From contig NZ_JAHSPF010000006.1 of the NCBI RefSeq assembly GCF_019132875.1, positions 227,129 through 291,128 on the forward strand: a stretch of 64,000 nt of DNA, written 5' to 3'. Made by a program: the position numbers and the translations under genes. The stretch comes from Erwinia phyllosphaerae. Lineage in GTDB: Bacteria; Pseudomonadota; Gammaproteobacteria; Enterobacterales; Enterobacteriaceae. The notes under the pieces are model-generated. The model had not been told where the DNA came from. It did not search any database and saw nothing but the letters and a program-made list of their open reading frames with translations. How positions within the stretch are numbered: position 1 is the stretch's first letter; the number at the start of each line of letters is the position of its first letter. Of the stretch, positions 45,444 through 56,950 are shown piece by piece.

Positions 45444-47308
45444 GTTCTGATAAAAAGCAGTCCCTTGGCGCAGTTACCCTGGCGGCAATAGGCGTCGTTT
45501 ATGGCGATATTGGCACCAGCCCTCTCTATACTTTGAGGGAATGTCTGTCCGGTCCGCTCAGCTTCGGCGTTAAGCATGATGCCGTTTTTGGCTTCCTTTC
45601 TCTGATTTTCTGGCTGCTGGTGCTGGTTGTTTCGTTAAAATATATCAGCTACGTGATGCGCGCCGATAACGCAGGAGAAGGCGGCATATTAACGCTGATG
45701 TCGCTTGCCGGTCGCAATACGGGGGCCACCGCTACCGCCATTCTGGTGATAATGGGGCTAATAGGCGGCAGCTTTTTCTATGGCGAGGTGGTGATAACGC
45801 CCGCCGTTTCGGTTCTGTCGGCTATCGAAGGTCTGGAAATTGCGGCGCCAACGCTCGACTCTTACATCGTGCCGCTGGCGATAGCCGTATTGACGCTGCT
45901 GTTTGTGATTCAGAAACACGGAACAGGAATTGTTGGCAAACTCTTTGCCCCGGTGATGCTGCTGTGGTTTCTCGTGCTGGCCGTTCTGGGCGTACGCGGG
46001 ATTATGCTTAATCCGGACGTGCTGCACGCGCTGAATCCTTACTGGGCAATACATTTCTTTGTTGAATACAAAACCCTTTCTTTCTTTGCGTTAGGTTCTG
46101 TCGTACTGGCTATTACCGGCGTAGAGGCGCTTTATGCGGATATGGGACACTTTGGCAAGCTGCCTATCCGTCTTGCCTGGTTCCTGGCGGTGCTGCCATC
46201 GCTGGTGCTGAACTATTTTGGCCAGGGCGCGCTGATCCTCAAACATCCGGAAACCATCAAGAACCCGTTTTTCCTGCTGGCTCCCGACTGGGCGCTTATC
46301 CCGATGCTGATTCTGGCAACGTTTGCCACGGTGATCGCTTCGCAGGCGGTAATTTCCGGCGTCTTCTCGCTGACTCGTCAGGCTGTGCGCCTGGGCTATC
46401 TGCCACCGATGCGCATCGTGCACACCTCGGAGGAAGAGTCCGGGCAAATCTATATTCCGACTATTAACTGGATCCTGTTCTTCTCCGTGGTGATAGTGAT
46501 TGTTGGCTTTAAGCATTCCAGCAACCTGGCGGCCGCCTACGGTATAGCCGTGACCGGGACTATGGTGCTGACGGCGATCCTGTGCAGCACGGTGGCGATA
46601 AAAAACTGGCACTGGAATCGTTATATGGTGCTGTTTATCCTGCTGTGTATGCTGTGCATCGACGTGTCGCTGTTCTCGGCCAACCTGGTAAAACTTTTCT
46701 CCGGCGGCTGGTTGCCGTTAAGCCTGGCGCTGGTGATGTTTGTCATTATGACTACCTGGAAAAGCGAGCGTTTCCGCCTGCTGCGCCGCATGCACGAGCA
46801 CGGCAACTCGCTGGAAGCTCTGATCGCTTCTCTGGAGAAATCGCCGCCGGTACGCGTACCGGGCACTGCGGTTTATATGTCGCGCGCGCTCAACGTTATT
46901 CCGTTCGCAATGCTGCATAACCTGAAACACAATAAAGTGTTACATGAAAGGGTAGTGTTGCTGACGTTGCGTACGGAAGATGCGCCTTACGTCCATAACG
47001 TGCGCCGCGTTTCTATAGAGCAACTCTCACCAACGTTCTGGCGCGTGGTGGCCAGCTATGGCTGGCGCGAAACGCCAAATATGGAAGAGATTTTCCATCG
47101 CTGCGGTCTGGAAGGATTGAGCTGCCGAATGATGGAAACCTCGTTCTTTATGTCGCACGAGTCGCTGATTATTGGCAAACGCCCGTGGTATTTAAGGCTG
47201 CGCGGCAAGCTGTTTATGGCGCTCCAGCGCAACGCCCTGCGCGCGCCTGACCAGTTTGAAATCCCGCCAAACCGGGTTATCGAGCTGGGAACCCAGGTCG
47301 AAATTTAA
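45440..47308 (+). CDS. kup: Low-affinity K+ uptake protein Kup
   Basis: Kup is a KUP/HAK-type K+/H+ symporter in the inner membrane. The 622-residue product has the family's N-terminal signature [14 protein letters not shown] (about 20-33), about 12 membrane helices (to about residue 430) and a cytoplasmic C-terminal domain. Length equals the E. coli protein. It is divergent from ravA and followed by an intrinsic terminator (47314-47341). The weak Shine-Dalgarno and the overlapping 28-codon upstream ORF hint at coupled translation. Confidence 0.97.
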   Translation: MSSDKKQSLGAVTLAAIGVVYGDIGTSPLYTLRECLSGPLSFGVKHDAVFGFLSLIFWLLVLVVSLKYISYVMRADNAGEGGILTLMSLAGRNTGATATAILVIMGLIGGSFFYGEVVITPAVSVLSAIEGLEIAAPTLDSYIVPLAIAVLTLLFVIQKHGTGIVGKLFAPVMLLWFLVLAVLGVRGIMLNPDVLHALNPYWAIHFFVEYKTLSFFALGSVVLAITGVEALYADMGHFGKLPIRLAWFLAVLPSLVLNYFGQGALILKHPETIKNPFFLLAPDWALIPMLILATFATVIASQAVISGVFSLTRQAVRLGYLPPMRIVHTSEEESGQIYIPTINWILFFSVVIVIVGFKHSSNLAAAYGIAVTGTMVLTAILCSTVAIKNWHWNRYMVLFILLCMLCIDVSLFSANLVKLFSGGWLPLSLALVMFVIMTTWKSERFRLLRRMHEHGNSLEALIASLEKSPPVRVPGTAVYMSRALNVIPFAMLHNLKHNKVLHERVVLLTLRTEDAPYVHNVRRVSIEQLSPTFWRVVASYGWRETPNMEEIFHRCGLEGLSCRMMETSFFMSHESLIIGKRPWYLRLRGKLFMALQRNALRAPDQFEIPPNRVIELGTQVEI

Positions 47309-47313
47309 AATGA

Positions 47314-47341
47314 AAAGCCGCACACCGTGCGGCTTTTTTTA
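47314..47341 (+). terminator. Terminator after kup
   Basis: AAAGCCGCAC and GTGCGGCTTT form a 10-bp stem with a 3-nt loop, followed by a T tract. Confidence 0.9.
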
Positions 47342-47478
47342 CGCCTGCTGCCAAAAATATCAGCTTACATTCTCACCGCTTTTCCCTTGCGTAAGAGACG
47401 GCTTCCTGTGCTACAGCTTAAAAGCCATACACATTTTGCAGCCTTTGGCTGCCTGGAACCGGATAAAAGGGAAATGTT

Positions 47479-47580
47479 ATGAGGTTAAAACATGCAAAAG
47501 AAGTAAGCGCGCCACGCAAAATGGTTTATCGGGCGTTGACGGATATTCAGCAGGTTGAAAGCAAGGAGGCGGCAAGATGA
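47479..47580 (+). CDS. 33-codon ORF overlapping the AroY-type decarboxylase start
   Basis: A short frame encodes MRLKHAKEVSAPRKMVYRAL then TDIQQVESKEAAR. Its TGA overlaps the decarboxylase ATG (ATGA at 47577-47580), and the decarboxylase Shine-Dalgarno (AAGGAGG at 47562-47568) lies inside it. It does not resemble the small D subunit of phenolic-acid decarboxylases. It could be a leader peptide or the remnant of an upstream gene. Unrecognised. Confidence 0.4.
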   Translation: MRLKHAKEVSAPRKMVYRALTDIQQVESKEAAR

Positions 47581-49130
47581 AAAAAAACCATCCTCACTAT
47601 AAGGTCGTTGAGCCGGGCGAGCCGCACCCGCTGGGCTGGAACGTACCGCCCGTGGACGATTTGCGCTCGGCTATTGAGCTGCTGAAAAAACATCCCGAAC
47701 ACTATCTTGAAACCGATCGCGAAGTGAACCCCATTGCCGAACTGGCTGGCGTTTACCGTTACGTCGGCGCTGGCGGCACGGTAATGAGGCCGACCCGCGC
47801 TGGCCCGGCCATGATGTTTAACAACATCAAGGGATTTCCTGATTCACGCGTGCTGGTTGGGCTGCTGGCAAGCCGCACTCGCGTTAGCCAGCTGTTGGGT
47901 GCCCCTGAACGTGAACTGAGCATGCAGATGGGACAGGCCCGCATGGCCGTCATTCCGCCGGTGGATATTGGCGATAAGCCTGCGCCCTGCCAGGAAGTGG
48001 TTTATCGCGCGGAGGATGAAGGCTTCGACTTACGCAAGCTTCTGCCCGCGCCAACCAATACGCCAGAGGATGCCGGTCCTTATTTCTGTATGGGGCTGGC
48101 GCTGGGTAGCGATCCGGATGACCGGGAGAACGTAGACGTCACCATTCATCGTTTGTGTGTACAAAGTAAGGATGAGCTGTCTATCTTTTTTGCGCCCGGA
48201 CGGCATATTGACGCCTTTCGCCGTAAGGCTGAAGAGCGAGGCGAGCCGCTGGCCATCTCCATCAATATGGGGCTGGATCCGGCTATTTACATTGGTGCCG
48301 AGTTTGAGGCCCCGACCACGCCCTTCGGTTTTAATGAGCTTTGCGTAGCGGGTGGTTTGCGCAACAAACCGGTAGAGCTGGTAGAGTGTCTGACCGTACC
48401 GCAGAAAGCTATCGCCAGAGCCGAAATTGTTATTGAAGGCGTTATTCTGCCAGACGTGCGCGTAGCGGAAGATCAAAACAGCGGCACGGGCAAAGCGATG
48501 CCGGAATTTCCAGGCTACACCGGGGAAGCCAATCCTTCTTTACCGGTGATTAAAGTGAAAGCGATTACCACGCGCAAAAATCCCATTCTGCAAACGCTGG
48601 TCGGGCCGGGCGAAGAGCACGTTAGCCTGGCGGGCATTCCTACCGAAGCCAGTATTTACAACGCGATGGAAAATGCGCTGCCGGGTTTACTGAAAAACGT
48701 TTACGCGCACAGCGCTGGCGGCGGTAAATTTCTGGCGATATTGCAGTTAGCCAAACGCAGCGCCGCCGATGATGGCAATGCCCGGCAGGCCGCGCTGATT
48801 GCCCTTGCCGTCTATCGCGAACTCAAGAACGTGATTCTGGTGGACGAAGACGTCGATCTGTTCGACAGCGACGATGTGCTGTGGGCAATGCAGACCCGTT
48901 TTCAGGGTGATTTGGACACGCTGTTTGTGCCTGGCGTAACGGGCCACGTGCTGGATCCTTCGCAAACGCCGCAGTACAACCCAAAACTGTCGGCTAAAGG
49001 CACAACCTGTAAAACTATTTTCGACTGCACGGTGCCTTATCATTTGAAAGAGCACTTTGTTCGCGCGCAGTTTAAGGAAGTTGACCCCAGCCTGTGGGCG
49101 CCTTCGCTTTTTCCCCAGGCTGAAAAATAA
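47577..49130 (+). CDS. UbiD-family protocatechuate/gallate decarboxylase (AroY/LpdC type)
   Basis: UbiD enzymes use prenylated FMN to decarboxylate aromatic acids reversibly. The 517-residue product resembles, as I recall it, enterobacterial AroY (protocatechuate decarboxylase) over its whole length: DLRSAIELLKKHPEHYLETD, LLPAPTNTPEDAGPYFCMGL, TIHRLCVQ, NMGLDPAIYIGAEFEAPTTP, PEFPGYTGEANPSLPVIKVK and KTIFDCTVPYHLKEHF. Gallate is the main alternative substrate. The usual partner genes (UbiX-like B subunit and small D subunit) are absent here, so prFMN must come from UbiX encoded elsewhere. It is an accessory gene inserted between kup and rbs. Confidence 0.85.
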   Translation: MKKNHPHYKVVEPGEPHPLGWNVPPVDDLRSAIELLKKHPEHYLETDREVNPIAELAGVYRYVGAGGTVMRPTRAGPAMMFNNIKGFPDSRVLVGLLASRTRVSQLLGAPERELSMQMGQARMAVIPPVDIGDKPAPCQEVVYRAEDEGFDLRKLLPAPTNTPEDAGPYFCMGLALGSDPDDRENVDVTIHRLCVQSKDELSIFFAPGRHIDAFRRKAEERGEPLAISINMGLDPAIYIGAEFEAPTTPFGFNELCVAGGLRNKPVELVECLTVPQKAIARAEIVIEGVILPDVRVAEDQNSGTGKAMPEFPGYTGEANPSLPVIKVKAITTRKNPILQTLVGPGEEHVSLAGIPTEASIYNAMENALPGLLKNVYAHSAGGGKFLAILQLAKRSAADDGNARQAALIALAVYRELKNVILVDEDVDLFDSDDVLWAMQTRFQGDLDTLFVPGVTGHVLDPSQTPQYNPKLSAKGTTCKTIFDCTVPYHLKEHFVRAQFKEVDPSLWAPSLFPQAEK

Positions 49131-49207
49131 AATGTCTGCCCGTTTTCCTTTTTAAGCCCGCCGCTGGCTGTCCGGGACATCGGGCGCAATGACTGTTAAC
49201 AGGAGCA

Positions 49208-49232
49208 AAGCCTGGCTATCTCCGCCGGGCTT
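49208..49232. terminator. Hairpin between the decarboxylase gene and qseC
   Basis: AAGCCTGGC (49208-49216) and GCCGGGCTT (49224-49232) form a 9-bp stem with one G-T pair and a 7-nt loop. A short GTTTAT follows on the plus strand. It lies between convergent genes and is a weak terminator candidate. Confidence 0.45.
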
Positions 49233-49312
49233 GTTTATCTGTCAGCCTGGTAGCGAGCAATAAAGCTGGCTATTACTGCGTGATGCAGGCTTAGAGCAGC
49301 CGTTCGGGCTTA

Positions 49313-50659
49313 TCACCACGTCAGCGTTACCGCAAATCCCCCTTCGCTTCGGTTCGCAAAATTTATCTGCATGCCGTGTAGCCGTGCTATGCGACTGACA
49401 ATGGAAAGCCCTAGCCCGCTACCCGACATCTGCTGGCCTGGCGGACGATAAAACCGCTGGCCCAGACGCTGTAAATCGTCTTCGTTGACGCCCGGCCCGT
49501 TGTCGATGACCGCTATGCTATGCCAGTCGATCTTCAGCCATATGCCGCTGCCTGGCTGACCGTAGCGAAGCGCGTTCTCCAGCAAATTACGGATCATTAG
49601 CGACAGCAGTAATGCGTTTCCCGTGCGGTTAACGGCACTATCTGGCGCTTCCAGCGCGATCTCCATGCCCGCTGCCTGCGCCTGATAGTAATGATCCGCG
49701 ACTGCCTGCTGTACTATCTGGCACAGATCCAGCGATTCGGTCGCCAGATCTTCCGCGCTATCCAGCCTTGAAAGCGTTAGCAATTGATCCACCAGGCGAG
49801 ATGCGCGATCGATGCCTACGTCCAGGTTTTGTAGCGCGTGATGCCGCAGCTGGCTGTCATCATGGGCAAGCTGGGCGACTTCGGCCTGCACTTTTAACGC
49901 CGCCAGCGGGCTTCTTAGTTCATGGGCGGCATCTGAGGTAAAACGTCGCTCCCGCAGCAGCATTTCGCTGACCCGGAAAAACAGCGCGTTCAGCTCTGCC
50001 AGCAGCGGCTTGACCTCCTGCGGCACGTTGTTTTCCACCAGCGGCGTGCCGTCATCGGGCGAACGATAGTGAAGCTGGCGAGTAATTCTTTTTAACGGCG
50101 CCAGCTCGTGCGTGACCAGCCACAGCAGCAGTATCAGCATGACCGGCAGGGCAATCAGCCAGGGCAGCAGGTTGGCAGAGACAATATCCTGAGTCATCTC
50201 ATCGCGGTATTCCCATTCCTGACCCACCACGACCAGGTATTTTTTATCCGGCGTCGGTAGCCAGACCATACGCCACAGATCGTCATCGCCTTTTAGCTTA
50301 CCGTCGATAAAGCCGTTGCGCTTCCAGGTGAAGATAAAGTCTTTGCCATTGTCGCCATCGTTCATCACCATGCGGCCATCGACGGTGAAAACGGCGAAAG
50401 CCAGCGCGTCATCTTCCTGTTCGCCACGGTGGGACTTCAGCACCTTTTTCGTTTGCGGTAGCTTCAGCAGCTGGTGGTTTAGCTGCTCCGGATTCATGGC
50501 TGCCAGGCGCTTGGCAAACAGCATCTGCTGAGTATCAAAAAGCTTGTTAATGTTGTGGCGTGTTTGCCACCAGGCGCCCACGCTGGCGGCTCCCCAGCAG
50601 ATCGACGTCAGCAGGATGAAGCCCATCATCAGGCGCAGGCGCAGACTCAGGCGCTGCAT
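49313..50659 (-). CDS. qseC: Sensor histidine kinase QseC
   Basis: QseC is the membrane kinase of the QseBC two-component system, reported in E. coli to sense AI-3/catecholamine-type signals. The 448-residue product has two membrane helices (about 10-31 and 162-183), a periplasmic sensor, HAMP, the phosphoacceptor His246 in DAAHELRSP and an ATPase domain with LLENALRYG (N box), VIDNGPGV (G1) and GSGLGLSIV (G2). It shares one base with the qseB stop (TGATG), so the two are translationally coupled. qseBC with divergent ygiW is the E. coli arrangement but at a different chromosomal site. Confidence 0.9.
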   Translation of the reverse strand: MQRLSLRLRLMMGFILLTSICWGAASVGAWWQTRHNINKLFDTQQMLFAKRLAAMNPEQLNHQLLKLPQTKKVLKSHRGEQEDDALAFAVFTVDGRMVMNDGDNGKDFIFTWKRNGFIDGKLKGDDDLWRMVWLPTPDKKYLVVVGQEWEYRDEMTQDIVSANLLPWLIALPVMLILLLWLVTHELAPLKRITRQLHYRSPDDGTPLVENNVPQEVKPLLAELNALFFRVSEMLLRERRFTSDAAHELRSPLAALKVQAEVAQLAHDDSQLRHHALQNLDVGIDRASRLVDQLLTLSRLDSAEDLATESLDLCQIVQQAVADHYYQAQAAGMEIALEAPDSAVNRTGNALLLSLMIRNLLENALRYGQPGSGIWLKIDWHSIAVIDNGPGVNEDDLQRLGQRFYRPPGQQMSGSGLGLSIVSRIARLHGMQINFANRSEGGFAVTLTW

Positions 50660-51318
50660 CAGCTATCGCCCAGCGTATAACCGACACCGTGGACGGTGCG
50701 GATAAACTGGCTACCCAGTTTTTTACGCAAATGATGAATGTGCACTTCTACCGCATTGCTGGATACGTCGTGGTCCCAGCTATAGAGTTTTTCTTCCAGC
50801 TGCGCACGGGTCAGAACACGGCCTGCATTCAGTAAAAACAGTTGTAGCAGCGCCAGTTCGCGCGATTTCAACGCCAGCGGCTCGCCATTTAGCGTCGCCG
50901 TATGCGAGCCGGGATCCAGGGTTACCGCACCGTGGCTTAAGGTGGGTTGAAGCTGGCCGTGACGGCGGCGGATCAGGGCCTGGAGCCTGGCCGCCACTTC
51001 ACTCAGGGCAAAAGGCTTGCAGAGATAGTCATCAGCGCCCTGCTGGAGGCCAGTAACCCGCTGTTCCAGCGCGTCTCTTGCCGTTAATATCAGGACGGGT
51101 TCGTCATGGCCCTGTTGCCGCCAGCCGCGTAAAATATCCAGCCCGTCCATGGCCGGCAGGCTCAGGTCCAGAATAACCGCATCGTAGGAAGCCGCCGCCA
51201 GGGCAGCCTGGCCCGTTTTGCCGTCGGTAAACCAGTCAATGCTAAAACCCATCTTGCCCAGCCCCGCTTTTATGCCGTCACCAATCAGGCGATCGTCTTC
51301 AATGACTAAAATTTTCAT
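50659..51318 (-). CDS. qseB: Response regulator QseB
   Basis: QseB is the OmpR-family DNA-binding partner of QseC. The 219-residue product has a receiver domain with acidic pocket EDD (7-9), phosphoacceptor Asp51 (VILDLSLP), Thr79 and Lys101, and a C-terminal winged helix (about 125-219; [26 protein letters not shown]). It lies upstream of qseC and divergent from ygiW. A direct repeat at 51442-51457 may be its binding site. Confidence 0.9.
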   Translation of the reverse strand: MKILVIEDDRLIGDGIKAGLGKMGFSIDWFTDGKTGQAALAAASYDAVILDLSLPAMDGLDILRGWRQQGHDEPVLILTARDALEQRVTGLQQGADDYLCKPFALSEVAARLQALIRRRHGQLQPTLSHGAVTLDPGSHTATLNGEPLALKSRELALLQLFLLNAGRVLTRAQLEEKLYSWDHDVSSNAVEVHIHHLRKKLGSQFIRTVHGVGYTLGDS

Positions 51319-51440
51319 GGCAGTGTCCCTCTGTGGTTAATGGCTTTATACGGAAAGTTAGCTGACGTTGTACAGGCAAAAAAGGAAGAACGTCTGCGAT
51401 TTACGGCAAGTCTCGCAAATCCAGAAACCTGTCTGTTTGT

Positions 51441-51458
51441 TTTAAGATCCTGTTAAGA
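51441..51458. promoter_or_regulatory. Candidate QseB/PmrA-type box between qseB and ygiW
   Basis: TTTAAG-ATCCTG-TTAAGA contains two TTAAG half-sites 11 bp apart, the direct-repeat spacing of QseB and PmrA boxes. It lies in the qseB/ygiW divergent region. Confidence 0.5.
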
Positions 51459-51536
51459 ATTGTTTGTTTTAATCCATAGCGAACAGCAAAACATGCAGTG
51501 AACGCTGCGCAATTTTATGGAATAAAGGTGACTACG

Positions 51537-51929
51537 ATGAAAAAAACGACCGCACTGTTAACCCTCGCCGTTCTGTTTTCCGGTTCCGTCTTCGCTGCCC
51601 AGACGGGGGGATTCAGCGATCCGAAAGCGCCAACGATTAGCGCACCTCAAGGCGGCTTTAGCGCGGAAGAAACGGTCGTTAAGGTAAAGCAGGCGCAGGA
51701 GATGAAGGATGACTCATGGATAACACTGCGTGGGAGCATCGAAAAGCGTATCAGTGAAGATGACTACATTTTCCGTGATGATACCGGCACAATAAAGGTA
51801 GATATTGACCACAAGCGCTGGGAAGGCCAGACCATTACGCCAAAAGATAAGGTCGAGATCCAGGGGGAGCTGGATAAGGATTTCAACTCGGTTGAGCTGG
51901 ATGTGAAAAAAATCCGCAAGCTGAACTAA
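51537..51929 (+). CDS. ygiW: Periplasmic OB-fold protein YgiW (BOF family)
   Basis: YgiW is a periplasmic OB-fold protein linked in E. coli to stress survival and controlled with qseBC. I choose ATG 51537 (MKKTTALLTLAVLFSGSVFAAQ), giving 130 residues with a signal peptide cleaved after VFA (about residue 20); an upstream GTG frame from 51498 would mask it. The BOF domain shows SWITLRGSIEKRISEDDYIF and DDTGTIKVDIDHKRW. Length matches E. coli YgiW. It is divergent from qseB. Confidence 0.9.
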   Translation: MKKTTALLTLAVLFSGSVFAAQTGGFSDPKAPTISAPQGGFSAEETVVKVKQAQEMKDDSWITLRGSIEKRISEDDYIFRDDTGTIKVDIDHKRWEGQTITPKDKVEIQGELDKDFNSVELDVKKIRKLN

Positions 51930-52009
51930 CCGTTGGACGCTGGCTGGCCCGGTATGGCGGGTACAGGGCGCTGCTCGCAACTAACCCGCGGGCATCTGCC
52001 CGCCGGTAG

Positions 52010-52885
52010 CTAGTCCAGCATAGCCGCCAGATGCATCACCGCTGGCGAGCGGTCGAACCGTCGCCACGCCAGCGCGATATCGGTATTGAGCGCCGCATCG
52101 TTAACAGGTCGAAAGACCACATCAGGGTGCGTGATACAGCAGAGCGACTCAGGCACAATGGCAAAGCCAAAACCAGCGGCGACCATGCCGATGGAGGATG
52201 AAATTTGCGGCGACTGCTGACCGGCATGTGGTTGAAATCCTGCGCGCAGGCAGGCGCTGAATACCAGCTCATACAGGCTTGGTGCCACTTCCCGTGGGAA
52301 CATAATTAGCGTGTCGTCGGCCAGCTGCGACAGTGAAAGCTGCGGTTGTGCACTCAGCGCGTGGCTGGAAGGCAGCGCCACCAGCATTTTCTCACTGGCG
52401 ATGACCTTCAGATTAAAAGCCTTGCTGCTTTCACAGGGCAAACGGACGAAAGCCGCGTCCAGTAAACCTTCCTGCAGATCGTTCATCAGCGACGCCATAT
52501 TTTGTTCCTGCGTCAGCAGCTTCATGGCCGGATAGCGCGCCTGAAACGTTTTCATCAGCGCAAATACCGCAGGATGGAAGGCAACCGAGCTGGCTACGCC
52601 CAGCGAAAGCTGGCCGGTCACGCCGCGTGCAATCCCCTTCGCTTTTTCCAGCGCGTGGCCGGTTAGCTCCAGTATCTGGCAGGCATCGTGATAAAAAGCC
52701 TCGCCCGCTTCCGTCAGTTCCACACCGCGCGTCAGCCTTTTCAGCAGCGGCGTGCCTATTTCCCGCTCCAGTCGCAGAATTTGCTGACTAAGCGGCGGTT
52801 GCGAAATCCCCAGCATTTCTGCAGCGCGCGTAAAGTGATGCGTTTGCGCGACCGCGACAAAATAACGCAGATGGCGGAGTTCCAT
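52010..52885 (-). CDS. budR: LysR-family activator of the butanediol operon, BudR
   Basis: BudR (AlsR type) activates budABC, probably in response to acetate and low oxygen. The 291-residue product has an N-terminal winged helix (about 1-60; MELRHLRYFVAVAQTHHFTRAAEMLGISQPPLSQQI) and an effector domain. The RLPCESSKAFNLK segment matches, as I recall, Klebsiella BudR closely. It is divergent from budA with 105 bp between, where its operator should lie. Confidence 0.9.
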   Translation of the reverse strand: MELRHLRYFVAVAQTHHFTRAAEMLGISQPPLSQQILRLEREIGTPLLKRLTRGVELTEAGEAFYHDACQILELTGHALEKAKGIARGVTGQLSLGVASSVAFHPAVFALMKTFQARYPAMKLLTQEQNMASLMNDLQEGLLDAAFVRLPCESSKAFNLKVIASEKMLVALPSSHALSAQPQLSLSQLADDTLIMFPREVAPSLYELVFSACLRAGFQPHAGQQSPQISSSIGMVAAGFGFAIVPESLCCITHPDVVFRPVNDAALNTDIALAWRRFDRSPAVMHLAAMLD

Positions 52886-52990
52886 ATCAAATTCGTCTCA
52901 AAGTAGTGGGCTTTCTATATTGGAATCAGTTACTGAAACGAGTCAACATTCAGTTAGTAATTCTGAACTGTTTTAGCGGCGAGGTAAGTA

Positions 52991-53773
52991 ATGAAACATT
53001 CTGTAACTGATTGTTTGTGTGAGCAACAGTTGGCTTCTACCGTGAGCGCGCTCCGCCAGCATAGACCAGAAAGCGTTATCTATCAGACCTCTTTGATGAG
53101 CGCGCTGCTTAGCGGCGTCTACGAGGGTAACGTCACCGTGGCCGACCTGCTGAAGAAAGGAGATTTCGGCCTGGGCACTTTTAATCAGCTGGACGGTGAA
53201 CTGATTGCCTTCGACAGCGAAGTTTATCAACTGCGTTCAGACGGCAGCGCGCGGGAAGCCCATCCGCAGCAGAAAACACCCTTCGCCGTGATGACTTTTT
53301 TCCAGCCGCAGTATCGGCACCGCTTTTCCGCGCCGGCCAGCCGCCAGGCTATTCATGAGCTGATTGATAGCCAGGTCACCTCGGATAACCAGTTTTGCGC
53401 ACTACGGATCGACGGCCGTTTTTCTGCTGCTTCGACCCGTACCGTCCCGTGCCAGCATCGGCCTTATCGCTCTATGCCTGAAGTGTTAGGACATCAGCCG
53501 ACGTTTCACTTCAGCCAGCGCAACGGCGTACTGATTGGTTTCCGTACGCCGCAATATATGCAGGGCATCAACGTGGCGGGCTATCACGAACACTTTATTA
53601 CGGACGACCGTCAGGGCGGCGGCCATCTGCTGGACTATCAGCTGGAAGAGGGCGAGCTCACCTTCGGCGAAATCAGCAAGCTGGTTATTGACCTGCCTGG
53701 CGACAGCGATTTTTTACAGGCCAATCTGAATCCGGAAAACCTGGATTCCGCTATTCGCTCCGTTGAAAGCTAA
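52991..53773 (+). CDS. budA: Alpha-acetolactate decarboxylase BudA
   Basis: BudA converts alpha-acetolactate to acetoin, the second step of the butanediol pathway. The 260-residue product has SVIYQTSLMSALLSGVYEGN at the start of the fold, GLGTFNQLDGELIAFDSEVYQL (active-site Glu region), RTVPCQHRPYRSM and a zinc-ligand region GYHEHFITDDRQGGGHLLDY with the conserved His residues. It heads budABC, with budB 15 bp downstream. Confidence 0.96.
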   Translation: MKHSVTDCLCEQQLASTVSALRQHRPESVIYQTSLMSALLSGVYEGNVTVADLLKKGDFGLGTFNQLDGELIAFDSEVYQLRSDGSAREAHPQQKTPFAVMTFFQPQYRHRFSAPASRQAIHELIDSQVTSDNQFCALRIDGRFSAASTRTVPCQHRPYRSMPEVLGHQPTFHFSQRNGVLIGFRTPQYMQGINVAGYHEHFITDDRQGGGHLLDYQLEEGELTFGEISKLVIDLPGDSDFLQANLNPENLDSAIRSVES

Positions 53774-53788
53774 TCCTGAGGAATTAAG

Positions 53789-56262
<2,474 letters not shown>

Positions 56263-56269
56263 TTTATGC

Positions 56270-56299
56270 GCCAGCCGCTACCGTGCGGCTGGCTTTTTG
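56270..56299 (+). terminator. Terminator after budC
   Basis: GCCAGCCGC (56270-56278) and GCGGCTGGC (56285-56293) form a perfect 9-bp stem with a 6-nt loop, followed by TTTTTG. Confidence 0.9.
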
Positions 56300-56417
56300 T
56301 CTCGTAGAAGCTTTCAGCTGTAAACCCGTTTTTTGATGCCTTTTCAGCTACCGCTACAAACCGCACTGTTTCTGTCACGACCGGATATTGCCCCTCATTC
56401 TCCCCTGTCGCAAATTT

Positions 56418-56432
56418 AGCGAAACGTTTCGA
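56418..56432. promoter_or_regulatory. Upstream RbsR operator
   Basis: AGCGAAACGTTTCGA is a close match to the RbsR palindrome and lies 78 bp from the second operator. A CRP-like half-site (CGATCACATT) overlaps its right side. Confidence 0.65.
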
Positions 56433-56495
56433 TAGCGATCACATTTCCATAAATTGCCAATTGTATTCCGCCAGGGTTTTTTTACACTGCCGGTT

Positions 56496-56511
56496 AGCGA
56501 AACGTTTCGCT
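56496..56511. promoter_or_regulatory. Proximal RbsR operator
   Basis: AGCGAAACGTTTCGCT is a perfect palindrome identical in core to the E. coli rbs operator, 12 bp before the rbsD start. Confidence 0.88.
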
Positions 56512-56523
56512 CTGGAGTGAAAG

Positions 56524-56943
56524 ATGAAAAAAGGCGCTTTACTGAATTCTGCAATTTCGTCCCTGGTTTCCCGCCTGGGCCATACCGACACGTTAACTAT
56601 CGGCGATGCCGGTCTGCCCATTCCAGCCGGGCCGGAGCGTATCGACCTGGCGCTGACTAACGGTATACCCGGCTTTATGCAGGTGGTAAAAACCGTTACT
56701 GAAGAGATGCAGGTTGAGAGCGCCATCATCGCGGAGGAGATTAAATCTCATAACCCACAGCTTCATGACGAGCTTTCTGCTCTGCTCGACTTACTGCAAC
56801 AACGCCAGGGAAATACCATCTCTGTTCAATACGTTACGCATCAGCAGTTCAAACAGTTAACGCAGCACAGCCAGGCGGTGATCCGCAGCGGAGAATGTTC
56901 GCCCTATGCGAATATTATCCTTAGCGCTGGCGTTACTTTCTGA
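56524..56943 (+). CDS. rbsD: D-ribose pyranase RbsD
   Basis: RbsD interconverts beta-pyranose and beta-furanose forms of ribose so that RbsK can act. The 139-residue product begins [34 protein letters not shown], with the active-site His20 and Asp28, and ends [12 protein letters not shown]. It is the first gene of rbsDACBKR, starting 12 bp after the proximal RbsR operator. Confidence 0.97.
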   Translation: MKKGALLNSAISSLVSRLGHTDTLTIGDAGLPIPAGPERIDLALTNGIPGFMQVVKTVTEEMQVESAIIAEEIKSHNPQLHDELSALLDLLQQRQGNTISVQYVTHQQFKQLTQHSQAVIRSGECSPYANIILSAGVTF

Positions 56944-56950
56944 GGCCGCC

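Noticed and set aside
51988..52003. GCGGGC/GCCCGC hairpin between ygiW and budR
   Set aside because: Good stem but no T tract; terminator role not supported.
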